Positions 1 to 5,034 are shown, numbered from the stretch's first letter. The stretch is DNA of 5,247 nucleotides from Oscillospiraceae bacterium (GCA_003518885.1 DOXU01000017.1:1-5247); one strand, 5' to 3'. A program made the numbers and translations. The notes: generated by a model from the letters alone, not told the origin.

Positions 1-782
1 GTCGGTGTTTGATAAACCGGCATCGTGTATAACAGTCGCGGTTTATACTTTTTGGCGTAATACGCGACAAGATTTAGATTAATCCCGTCGTTTTCCACGG
101 GAATCCCAACCAATCGAGCATCATGCAAAGCAAAAACAGACCGCATGCCAATATAGGAAGGCATTTCAGCAAAGACGGTATCTCCGGGCTTGAGTATCGC
201 TTTAGAAATCAAATCCAACGCCTGCTGAGCACCTGCCGTGATTAAAGTTTCCTCCGGTGTGCAATGAATTCCATATTGTACAGAGGAGAATACAGCCAAA
301 ATCTCACGTAATGGATAATACCCTTCGCTTTCCTGATAAGAAAAAGCGTAGCCGCCATCTGCATCTAACACGGCATTAACGGCCTCTTTAAACTCTTTAA
401 CCGGGAAAATACTCGCTGTAGGCGAATTCCCTGCCAGATCGATCATACCGTCCGCTTGCGTAAATTTTTGACTGTTGTAAGCCGCGTATTCCCCAAACAA
501 ATGAGTAAGCTCATCTTTCGGGGGTGGCGCAATAGCAGGAAGTGTGTACGTTCCGCTTCCTTGCTTTGTATAAACTAATCCCTTTTCCTCCAACAACCGG
601 TAAGCCGCTATTACCGTCGCATTATTAAGGTCAAACCTTTCTGCTACAGTACGGATAGCCGGCAGTCGCTCTCCTTCCGGCACATCTTCGCGCTTAATTT
701 GTTTTTTAATAGCATGGGCCAATGTTTGATAAAATGGCTCTGTTGCCGTTTTTTTAAATTGTATCGATACAATATCGATCAT
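1..782 (-). CDS. pdxR: MocR/GntR-family regulator with aminotransferase-like domain, probable PdxR (C-terminus outside window)
   Basis: Reading the minus strand from an ATG at 782 gives 260 open codons with no stop before the window edge. Residues 1-80 form a GntR-type winged helix, with LPAIRTVAERF, then NNATVIAAYRLLEEKGL, then the wing KQGSGTYT. After a proline-rich linker (about 82-90) a fold-type I aminotransferase-like domain begins at about residue 110, with FSYQESEGYYPLRE, ITAGAQQALDLI, FAEMPSYIG and YTMPVYQTP. This order is the MocR hallmark. The expected full length is about 450-480 residues, so the PLP-binding lysine lies outside the window. AAGGAG sits 12 nt before the ATG and supports this start. 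The gene is divergent from pdxST, with 94 bp between the coding regions. In several Gram-positive bacteria a MocR protein in this position (PdxR) senses PLP and controls pdxST. The MocR assignment is firm; the PdxR role is inferred from the neighbourhood. Confidence 0.9.
   Translation of the reverse strand, partial: MIDIVSIQFKKTATEPFYQTLAHAIKKQIKREDVPEGERLPAIRTVAERFDLNNATVIAAYRLLEEKGLVYTKQGSGTYTLPAIAPPPKDELTHLFGEYAAYNSQKFTQADGMIDLAGNSPTASIFPVKEFKEAVNAVLDADGGYAFSYQESEGYYPLREILAVFSSVQYGIHCTPEETLITAGAQQALDLISKAILKPGDTVFAEMPSYIGMRSVFALHDARLVGIPVENDGINLNLVAYYAKKYKPRLLYTMPVYQTP
758..773. promoter_or_regulatory. 16-bp perfect palindrome, candidate PdxR operator (site 1)
   Basis: ATTGTATCGATACAAT reads identically on both strands and lies over codons 4-9 of the regulator gene. 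Its outer arms ATTGT and ACAAT, six bases apart, recur with the same spacing just upstream of pdxS. TATCGAT within it is repeated 11 bp further on (762-768 and 773-779). A site inside the start of the regulator gene would suit autoregulation. No binding evidence is available, so the operator role is inferred. Confidence 0.45.
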
Positions 783-817
783 TTTACTCTTCTTCTCCTT
801 GAATTACCCAAGATATC

Positions 818-846
818 TTCATATGATTAGGATAACACATTAAAAT
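818..846 (+). promoter_or_regulatory. Candidate sigma-A promoter of pdxST
   Basis: TTCATA (818-823, 4 of 6 matches to the -35 consensus) lies 17 bp before TAAAAT (841-846, 5 of 6 matches to the -10 consensus). Transcription would start near 853, giving a leader of about 24 nt. An alternative -10 box is TGTAAT (847-852), but it lacks a good -35 partner. The weak -35 box is compatible with activation by the divergently encoded regulator. Confidence 0.45.
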
Positions 847-856
847 TGTAATGCAA
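829..856 (-). promoter_or_regulatory. Candidate leftward promoter of pdxR
   Basis: On the minus strand TTGCAT (856 down to 851) is followed after 16 bp by TATCCT (834 down to 829). Both boxes are only moderate matches. The element overlaps the candidate pdxST promoter, so the two divergent promoters would be interdependent. This is inferred from consensus matching only. Confidence 0.3.
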
Positions 857-860
857 CAAT
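845..860. promoter_or_regulatory. ATTGT-N6-ACAAT inverted repeat, candidate PdxR operator (site 2)
   Basis: ATTGTAATGCAACAAT has the same 5-bp arms and 6-bp spacing as the palindrome at 758-773, 87 bp away centre to centre. It overlaps the end of the predicted pdxST -10 box and the likely start of transcription, and ends two bases before the GGGAGG ribosome binding site (863-868). In this position a bound protein would more naturally block pdxST or act on the leftward pdxR promoter than activate pdxST. Confidence 0.4.
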
Positions 861-876
861 TCGGGAGGAATAAATT

Positions 877-1755
877 TTGAACAAGCAGTATGAATTAAAT
901 AAAAATTTAGCACAAATGTTAAAGGGCGGCGTCATTATGGATGTCACCAATGCCAAACAGGCTGAGATCGCACAAGCGGCTGGCGCGGTCGCTGTTATGG
1001 CTTTAGAGCGTGTCCCTTCGGATATCCGCAAAGAAGGCGGCGTTGCCCGTATGTCCGATCCAAAAATGATTAAAGAGATTAAATCTACTGTGAGTATTCC
1101 TGTCATGGCGAAATGCCGAATCGGGCATTTTGTAGAGGCACAGGTTTTAGAGTCATTGGGTATTGATTACATTGATGAAAGTGAAGTTCTTACCCCAGCT
1201 GATGACAACTTTCATATTGATAAACATGCATTCAAAATTCCATTTGTTTGTGGCGCACGCAACTTAGGAGAGGCATTGCGTCGTATTGGCGAGGGTGCCG
1301 CAATGATTCGAACCAAAGGAGAAGCCGGTACTGGTAACATTGTTGAAGCAGTAAGGCACATGCGTACTGTCACCTCTGAAATACACCGCATTCATGGCCT
1401 TCCAGCCGAAGAATTAATGACCATTGCTAAAGAATTGGGCGCTCCTTATCAACTGATTGTAGAAGTTGCCAAAAACGGGAAATTGCCTGTTGTGAATTTT
1501 GCAGCAGGCGGCGTGGCCACACCTGCGGACGCTGCTCTCATGATGCAACTCGGTAGTGAAGGCGTATTCGTCGGCTCCGGCATCTTTAAATCGGACAACC
1601 CTGAAAAACGAGCACGGGCCATTGTAAAGGCCACTACTTATTATGACAAACCAGAAATCATTGCAGAAGTATCCGAGGATCTTGGCGAGGCCATTAAAGG
1701 AGTGGAACTCTCCTCTCTCTCCCCAGAGGAACACCTTGCCAATAGGGGCTGGTAA
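877..1755 (+). CDS. pdxS: Pyridoxal 5'-phosphate synthase, synthase subunit PdxS
   Basis: This is the lyase subunit of PLP synthase. It condenses ribose 5-phosphate, glyceraldehyde 3-phosphate and ammonia (delivered by PdxT) into PLP in the cytosol. The 292-residue product aligns end to end with the approximately 294-residue family, which forms a (beta/alpha)8 barrel. Visible landmarks are KGGVIMDV with Asp22, [21 protein letters not shown] with Lys79 (the sugar-binding lysine), [23 protein letters not shown] with Lys147 (the second catalytic lysine), [32 protein letters not shown] and the usual C-terminal RGW. The start codon is TTG, supported by GGGAGG at 863-868 with 8 nt spacing. No in-frame ATG exists before codon 14, which would remove the conserved N-terminal segment. 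pdxT follows after two bases, so the pair forms one operon. No damage is seen. Confidence 0.98.
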   Translation: MNKQYELNKNLAQMLKGGVIMDVTNAKQAEIAQAAGAVAVMALERVPSDIRKEGGVARMSDPKMIKEIKSTVSIPVMAKCRIGHFVEAQVLESLGIDYIDESEVLTPADDNFHIDKHAFKIPFVCGARNLGEALRRIGEGAAMIRTKGEAGTGNIVEAVRHMRTVTSEIHRIHGLPAEELMTIAKELGAPYQLIVEVAKNGKLPVVNFAAGGVATPADAALMMQLGSEGVFVGSGIFKSDNPEKRARAIVKATTYYDKPEIIAEVSEDLGEAIKGVELSSLSPEEHLANRGW

Positions 1756-1757
1756 AA

Positions 1758-2333
1758 ATGAAGACCGTTGGTGTACTCGCTTTGCAAGGCTCCTTTCGTG
1801 AACATTTGAAACTTTTAGGGCAGATTGAGGGAATCCACCCCATTCCCGTAAAAAACGTACAAACATTACAACAGGTGGACGGCATCATTTTGCCCGGCGG
1901 TGAGAGTACCACTCAAGGAAAATTATTGAAGGATTTTTCCCTTCTAGAACCGTTAAAAGAACGGATCTTATCGGGACTTCCTGTTTGGGGAACCTGCGCC
2001 GGAACAATTTTATTGGCCAAGCAAATTGCAGGAGATGAGCCCCCTCATCTTGGTGTGATGGACATTACCATACGGCGCAATGCTTACGGCGGGCAACTGG
2101 ACAGCTTTATCGATGAAACGATCATTCCAGCGGTTTCAGCCCAAAAGATCCCTCTTGTTTTTATCCGAGCCCCTTGGATTGACAAGACGGAAGATAACGT
2201 AAAAGTACTGGCCTCTTTAAATGGAAAAGTGATTGCGGCCAAGCAAGGGCAAATGCTTGCCACTTCCTTCCACCCAGAATTGACTTATGACTTATCATTT
2301 CATCAGTACTTTATTGACCAAATCATCAAATAG
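1758..2333 (+). CDS. pdxT: Pyridoxal 5'-phosphate synthase, glutaminase subunit PdxT
   Basis: PdxT is a class I-type glutamine amidotransferase that releases ammonia from glutamine and channels it to PdxS in the PLP synthase complex. The 191-residue protein matches the family length. It shows VGVLALQGSFREH at the N-terminus, LPGGEST (45-51) of the oxyanion/glutamine site, the nucleophile Cys80 in GTCAG, Arg107 in RRNAYGG, IRAP (136-139) and the remaining triad residues His172 and Glu174 in SFHPEL. In place of the FGRQ tetrad seen in the Bacillus subtilis protein it has YGGQ, so Gly112 replaces an arginine. The ATG begins two bases after the pdxS stop. Only a modest AGGGG precedes it, so translation is probably coupled to pdxS. 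A strong terminator follows directly. Confidence 0.97.
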   Translation: MKTVGVLALQGSFREHLKLLGQIEGIHPIPVKNVQTLQQVDGIILPGGESTTQGKLLKDFSLLEPLKERILSGLPVWGTCAGTILLAKQIAGDEPPHLGVMDITIRRNAYGGQLDSFIDETIIPAVSAQKIPLVFIRAPWIDKTEDNVKVLASLNGKVIAAKQGQMLATSFHPELTYDLSFHQYFIDQIIK

Positions 2334-2341
2334 AATGATTC

Positions 2342-2385
2342 AAAAAAGATTGGATTCAGTTAACGAATCCAATCTTTTTTCTTTT
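2342..2385 (+). terminator. Rho-independent terminator of pdxST
   Basis: A perfect 16-bp stem pairs AAAAAAGATTGGATTC (2342-2357) with its exact complement at 2365-2380, around a 7-base loop (AGTTAAC). The right arm ends in six T's, followed by C and four more T's. It begins 8 nt after the pdxT stop. The A-tract on the left means the same hairpin could also terminate leftward transcription. Confidence 0.93.
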
Positions 2386-2396
2386 GCCTCTTCATT

Positions 2397-2424
2397 TGCG
2401 TTCCCCTGCCATTTCGTATAAAAT
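2397..2424 (+). promoter_or_regulatory. Possible sigma-A promoter of the YibE/F gene
   Basis: TTGCGT (2397-2402, 3 of 6 matches to -35) is followed after 16 bp by TAAAAT (2419-2424, 5 of 6 matches to -10). TATAAA at 2417-2422 is an overlapping alternative. It lies between the pdxST terminator and the next ribosome binding site, where a promoter is required, but the -35 match is weak. Confidence 0.35.
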
Positions 2425-2486
2425 AAAGAAGCTCAGGACAATAAACGAAATTTTTCCACACCATGCAACCTAGGAGGCGCTTTGTC

Positions 2487-3755
2487 ATGGGTAAACGACC
2501 CTTTTACAAATCTCATCTAACATATTCTATCATTCTTCTCGCTGTGTTTATCGGCTGCGTCCTCTTTTTTAATCGAGAATTTCTCTTCGGAAATGAGAAG
2601 GCAACAAGTGGCGTCACATATGCGCTAGCCCACGTAGACCACGTAGATAGTCAAACAATTATTCCCAACTCTGATAGTGTAAAAGGATTATACGGTGGTT
2701 CACAAGAATTAACCGTTCATATCTTATCAGGACGCTACATTGGCAATACGGTTCATGCCCGTAACATTTTAACAACTGGTGTACAAGTCATTGCGCACAC
2801 TGGCCAATTGTTGACCGTCAACATTACCACATCCTCTAATGGTGATAGCATGGTTATGGTGGATAACTATTTTCGACTGCCAATCTGGCTTATTTTAATT
2901 GCCGCTTTTATTTTCATTCTTTTATTTATCGGCAGAAAGAAAGGCTTTCTATCCTTACTAGCGTTGATCTTCAACCTGGTCTGTGTTCTTCTCATTTTTA
3001 TCCCCATGGTCTTCCAAGGATACAACCCCATATTCGCGGCATTGCTTGTTGCTCTTATTAGTTCACTTGCCACTTTCGTTTTACTGTGTGGATGGACCGG
3101 CAAAGCTCTCTCTGCCTGGATCAGTACCATGGCTGGTGTAGCAATTGCCAGTGTCATTGCTACCATTTGCAATGCCTTGTCTCACTTAAATGGCTTTAGC
3201 ATGGATGATGCTGATTCCCTAATTGTTATTGCCCAAAAGACACACATGCACTTAGAATATTTATTGTTCGCCGGCATTTTAATTTCATCCTTCGGTGCTG
3301 TGATGGACATTGCCATGTCTGTCGTTGCAACGATGGACGAGCTGTACCGCAGAAATCCCCACCTATCGGCCCACGCCTTATTTTCTTCTGGGTTCCGGGT
3401 AGGCCGTGATATGTTGGGAACCATGGTCAATACCTTATTATTAGCTTTCGTCGGCACCTCTGTCTCTGTCCTTCTCCTTCTCTACACCTACCTGACCCCC
3501 ATACACGGGGCCGCCGGTGCGCAACAATATCCCGAAGTGCTCTCTCAGACCAGTAAAATTCCACTCCTTCAGTTACTAAATACCAATTCTGTTGGCATCC
3601 AACTTCTAGACGGCCTTATCGGTGGGGCAGCTATCATGTTAACCGTACCCATCGTTGCTCTGGTTTGTTCTCGTTTATTACCACTATTTCAAAAAAAGGC
3701 GCCACTTCCCTTTTCCACCTCCAAATCCCCGAAGGAATTAACTCCCAAAAGGTAA
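2487..3755 (+). CDS. YibE/F-family multi-pass membrane protein
   Basis: The start is placed at the ATG at 2487 because AGGAGG (2472-2477) lies 9 nt before it. An in-frame ATG at 2463 would overlap that site and has no ribosome binding site of its own. The product is 422 residues. A first membrane helix (about 11-28) acts as a signal anchor, followed by an extracytoplasmic domain (about 30-130, beta-rich in appearance). Seven further hydrophobic segments follow at about 131-149, 153-175, 180-203, 208-232, 255-281, 313-336 and 376-399. The family signature is the conserved stretch GAVMDIAMSVVATMDEL (270-286) and GRDMLGTMVNTLLLAFVG (306-323). The family is widespread in Bacillota but its biochemical role is not established, so no substrate is given. 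The gene stands alone between the pdxST terminator and a separately promoted ferredoxin gene. The C-terminus is basic and cytoplasmic (KSPKELTPKR). The HVDHVD repeat at residues 49-54 comes from a 9-bp tandem duplication. Confidence 0.9.
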   Translation: MGKRPFYKSHLTYSIILLAVFIGCVLFFNREFLFGNEKATSGVTYALAHVDHVDSQTIIPNSDSVKGLYGGSQELTVHILSGRYIGNTVHARNILTTGVQVIAHTGQLLTVNITTSSNGDSMVMVDNYFRLPIWLILIAAFIFILLFIGRKKGFLSLLALIFNLVCVLLIFIPMVFQGYNPIFAALLVALISSLATFVLLCGWTGKALSAWISTMAGVAIASVIATICNALSHLNGFSMDDADSLIVIAQKTHMHLEYLLFAGILISSFGAVMDIAMSVVATMDELYRRNPHLSAHALFSSGFRVGRDMLGTMVNTLLLAFVGTSVSVLLLLYTYLTPIHGAAGAQQYPEVLSQTSKIPLLQLLNTNSVGIQLLDGLIGGAAIMLTVPIVALVCSRLLPLFQKKAPLPFSTSKSPKELTPKR

Positions 3756-3790
3756 AAACCGATGAAAGTTTACATATTCTTTCGTTTTGG

Positions 3791-3802
3791 TTGTCTATAC
3801 AA
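3791..3802. promoter_or_regulatory. TTGT-N4-ACAA inverted repeat, candidate activator site
   Basis: TTGTCTATACAA is a near-palindrome (5 of 6 pairs match). Its centre at 3796.5 lies about 41.5 bp before the start site expected from the perfect -10 box at 3826-3831. That is the classic position for an activator of the CRP/FNR class II type, which would make up for the missing -35 box. The sequence does not match the FNR box (TTGAT-N4-ATCAA), so the identity of the regulator is open. Confidence 0.35.
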
Positions 3803-3825
3803 CGGAAAGTCATTATGGATTACGT

Positions 3826-3831
3826 TATAAT
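3826..3831 (+). promoter_or_regulatory. Perfect -10 box of the ferredoxin gene promoter
   Basis: TATAAT matches the sigma-A -10 consensus at all six positions and would start transcription near 3838, about 27 nt before the GGAGGA ribosome binding site. At 16-18 bp upstream there is nothing like TTGACA (17-bp spacing gives CGGAAA). The promoter is therefore probably activator-dependent. Confidence 0.55.
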
Positions 3832-3877
3832 ACAGACATCAACAAAACAGTTAACTTTCAAAACGGAGGATGATTTT

Positions 3878-4600
3878 ATGATCCGCAAAGTAATTCGGAT
3901 AGATGAAGAAAAATGTAATGGGTGTGGGCTTTGTGCTTCCGCATGTCAGGAAGGGGCTATTGGTCTTGTCGAGGGAAAAGCACGACTTTTGCGCGATGAT
4001 TATTGCGATGGACTGGGGAACTGCCTCCCAGCCTGTCCAACCAATGCAATCACCTTTGAAGAACGTGAAGCGGCAGCATACGATGAAGAGGCTGTACAAA
4101 AACATTTAAACACGCAACCAGCACCTTCCCCAATGCCACACATGGGGGGATGTCCAGGAAGCATGGCTCGTTCTTTTTCCCGTGCAGAAACACCAGTGGC
4201 AACTCCCGCACCGACAGCAACCAGCACACCCGAAAGTCAATTAATGCAATGGCCGGTGCAAATTAAACTTTTGCCTGTCTCTGCTCCTTTCTACAATCAA
4301 GCAAATCTTTTGGTTGCGGCAGATTGTGCCGCCTATGCTCGCGCAGACTTCCACGATCGTTTCCTGAAAAACCATATCGTTCTGATTGGTTGTCCGAAAT
4401 TGGATGATATTGACTACACAGAGAAACTTACTGCCATTCTTCGTGAAAATGACATTAAAAGCCTTAAGGTCATCCGGATGGAGGTCCCTTGCTGTGGAGG
4501 TCTTGAGCATGCTGTTCGGCAGGCTCTCCTTAACAGTGGTAAAATGATCCCCTGGCAGGTTGTGACTCTTTCAACAGATGGTCGTATCTTAGACGAATAA
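3878..4600 (+). CDS. 4Fe-4S ferredoxin-domain protein with cysteine-rich C-terminal domain
   Basis: The start chosen is the ATG at 3878, because GGAGGA (3865-3870) precedes it by 7 nt. Extending in frame to 3665 would run back over the YibE/F gene and the promoter. The product has 240 residues. Residues 7-61 are a two-site ferredoxin module. Site one is complete (Cys13, 16, 19 and 23 in CNGCGLCASAC). Site two is CDGLGNCLPACP with only Cys43, 49 and 53, Leu46 standing where the second cysteine is usual. GGCPGSMAR (90-98) is followed by a Pro/Ala/Thr-rich linker (104-120). The C-terminal domain (about 125-240) carries LLPVSAPFYNQANLLVAADC, then IVLIGCPKLDD with Cys172, then VPCCGG with Cys205 and Cys206. 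Proteins of this layout occur in anaerobic Bacillota, but their partner and reaction are not known to me. It is presumably a cytosolic electron-transfer or redox-sensing protein, as no signal peptide or membrane helix is seen. Confidence 0.88.
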   Translation: MIRKVIRIDEEKCNGCGLCASACQEGAIGLVEGKARLLRDDYCDGLGNCLPACPTNAITFEEREAAAYDEEAVQKHLNTQPAPSPMPHMGGCPGSMARSFSRAETPVATPAPTATSTPESQLMQWPVQIKLLPVSAPFYNQANLLVAADCAAYARADFHDRFLKNHIVLIGCPKLDDIDYTEKLTAILRENDIKSLKVIRMEVPCCGGLEHAVRQALLNSGKMIPWQVVTLSTDGRILDE

Positions 4601-4660
4601 TACAGTTCTCTCTCATATTTTTCTTTATATCCCCTCAAATTAAATACAATTTGCAATTGT

Positions 4661-4689
4661 TTGTTAAAAAATTAATATTTGTATAAAAT
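4661..4689 (+). promoter_or_regulatory. Sigma-A-type promoter of the small basic protein gene
   Basis: TTGTTA (4661-4666) is followed after 17 bp by TAAAAT (4684-4689), in a very AT-rich stretch. Each box is a good match and the spacing is ideal. TATAAA at 4682-4687 is an alternative -10 box. Transcription would start near 4696, giving a leader of about 55 nt. Just upstream lies a small inverted repeat ACAAT-N5-ATTGT (4646-4660). Confidence 0.55.
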
Positions 4690-4710
4690 AAATTTCATTG
4701 GGCCACCCTA

Positions 4711-4738
4711 TTCACATAAGCAATAAAACCAATGTGAA
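4711..4738 (+). repeat. Inverted repeat in the leader of the small gene
   Basis: TTCACAT (4711-4717) and ATGTGAA (4732-4738) are perfect complements separated by 14 nt. In RNA the right arm would run into the AAAGGA ribosome binding site (4737-4742), so a hairpin here could partly mask it. Seven mostly A/T pairs with a large loop would be only marginally stable. No regulatory role is shown. Confidence 0.3.
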
Positions 4739-4751
4739 AGGATAAGCTTAA

Positions 4752-4913
4752 ATGCCAAAACCAGGTACGCGTCGTCCCGGTCCAAAACAGCCACATGGAA
4801 CAGAGAGTAATCATAAACAACATTTTTCCAAAAATGAAGCACCGCCCGTCCCTGAAATTCAGGGGGCGGCCAAAAGTGGAAAAAAACACGCTGGACCCAT
4901 GAAAAAATCCTAA
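4752..4913 (+). CDS. Small, strongly basic Pro/Lys/Gly/His-rich protein, unrecognised (53 aa)
   Basis: An ATG at 4752, with AAAGGA 9 nt upstream, opens 53 codons ending in TAA at 4911-4913. A good promoter precedes it and a clear hairpin terminator starts 9 nt after the stop, so it looks like a real single-gene unit. The protein begins MPKPGTRRPGPKQPHG and ends KSGKKHAGPMKKS. It has 9 Lys, 2 Arg, 4 His, 9 Pro and 6 Gly against only 3 Glu and no Asp, giving a net charge of about +8 before counting histidine. There are no cysteines, no hydrophobic segment and almost no large hydrophobic residues, so it is probably disordered. The composition resembles minor small acid-soluble spore proteins and nucleic-acid-binding peptides. 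I do not recognise a family and assign no function. A GC-rich hairpin lies inside the gene (4842-4869). Confidence 0.75.
   Translation: MPKPGTRRPGPKQPHGTESNHKQHFSKNEAPPVPEIQGAAKSGKKHAGPMKKS
4842..4869 (+). repeat. GC-rich inverted repeat within the small gene
   Basis: CCGCC (4842-4846) pairs with GGCGG (4865-4869), and CCCTGAA (4850-4856) pairs with TTCAGGG (4858-4864). This gives up to 12 pairs interrupted by a 3-nt bulge (CGT), with a minimal tip that would open to a small loop in RNA. It encodes residues about 31-40 (PPVPEIQGAA). No T-tract follows, so it is not an intrinsic terminator. Confidence 0.55.
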
Positions 4914-4922
4914 TTTGTTTAT

Positions 4923-4957
4923 CGCAGCATCATTTTATGATGTTGCGTTTTTTATTT
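4923..4957 (+). terminator. Rho-independent terminator of the small basic protein gene
   Basis: CGCAGCATCA (4923-4932) pairs with TGATGTTGCG (4938-4947) around a TTTTA loop, giving ten pairs with one G-U. TTTTTTATTT follows directly. It begins 9 nt after the TAA of the 53-codon gene and supports that gene being transcribed separately from the downstream LysM gene. Confidence 0.9.
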
Positions 4958-5004
4958 GCCCACATTCTTATCAACCTCTAATTTAAGGTAATCATTCTAA
5001 ATCA

Positions 5005-5034
5005 GGGATGATCCCACTCTTTTCATCATATAGT
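5005..5034 (+). promoter_or_regulatory. Possible regulatory region of the LysM gene
   Basis: CATATAGT (5027-5034) resembles the -10 element of sporulation sigma-E promoters (CATANANT-like). It is preceded by the 11-bp palindrome GGGATGATCCC (5005-5015). No convincing -35 element for sigma-E, sigma-K or sigma-G is seen at the right distance, and no good sigma-A promoter is obvious either. A sporulation-specific promoter is a guess prompted by the gene product. Confidence 0.2.

Noticed and set aside
784..822. A 12-codon leader reading frame before pdxR on the minus strand, ending one base before the pdxR ATG
   Set aside because: It has no ribosome binding site of its own, and its predicted start coincides with the expected transcription start. 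The peptide shows no attenuator-like run of codons, so chance is the simplest explanation.
783..876. A riboswitch or structured leader before pdxS
   Set aside because: The predicted leader is only about 24 nt and the whole intergenic region is 94 bp, shared by two promoters. No room or structure for an aptamer is seen.
1414..1866. 150-codon open frame on the minus strand across the pdxS-pdxT junction
   Set aside because: It lies entirely antisense to two strongly conserved genes, has no recognisable domain, and is best explained as a shadow of their codon use.
2463..2486. Upstream ATG for the YibE/F gene
   Set aside because: The AGGAGG site lies inside this extension and serves the ATG at 2487, and no ribosome binding site precedes 2463.
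3756..3800. Possible terminator after the YibE/F gene (GAAAG and CTTTC arms near 3764-3783)
   Set aside because: The stem is only five pairs with a ten-base loop and no continuous T-tract follows, so it is not a credible intrinsic terminator.
3665..3877. N-terminal extension of the ferredoxin gene back to 3665
   Set aside because: It would overlap the end of the YibE/F gene and read through the promoter. The ribosome binding site and the family-like start MIRKVIRIDEEKC point to the ATG at 3878.
4695..4889. 64-codon minus-strand frame opposite the small basic protein gene
   Set aside because: No ribosome binding site or promoter fits it. The plus-strand gene has complete expression signals and a matching terminator.
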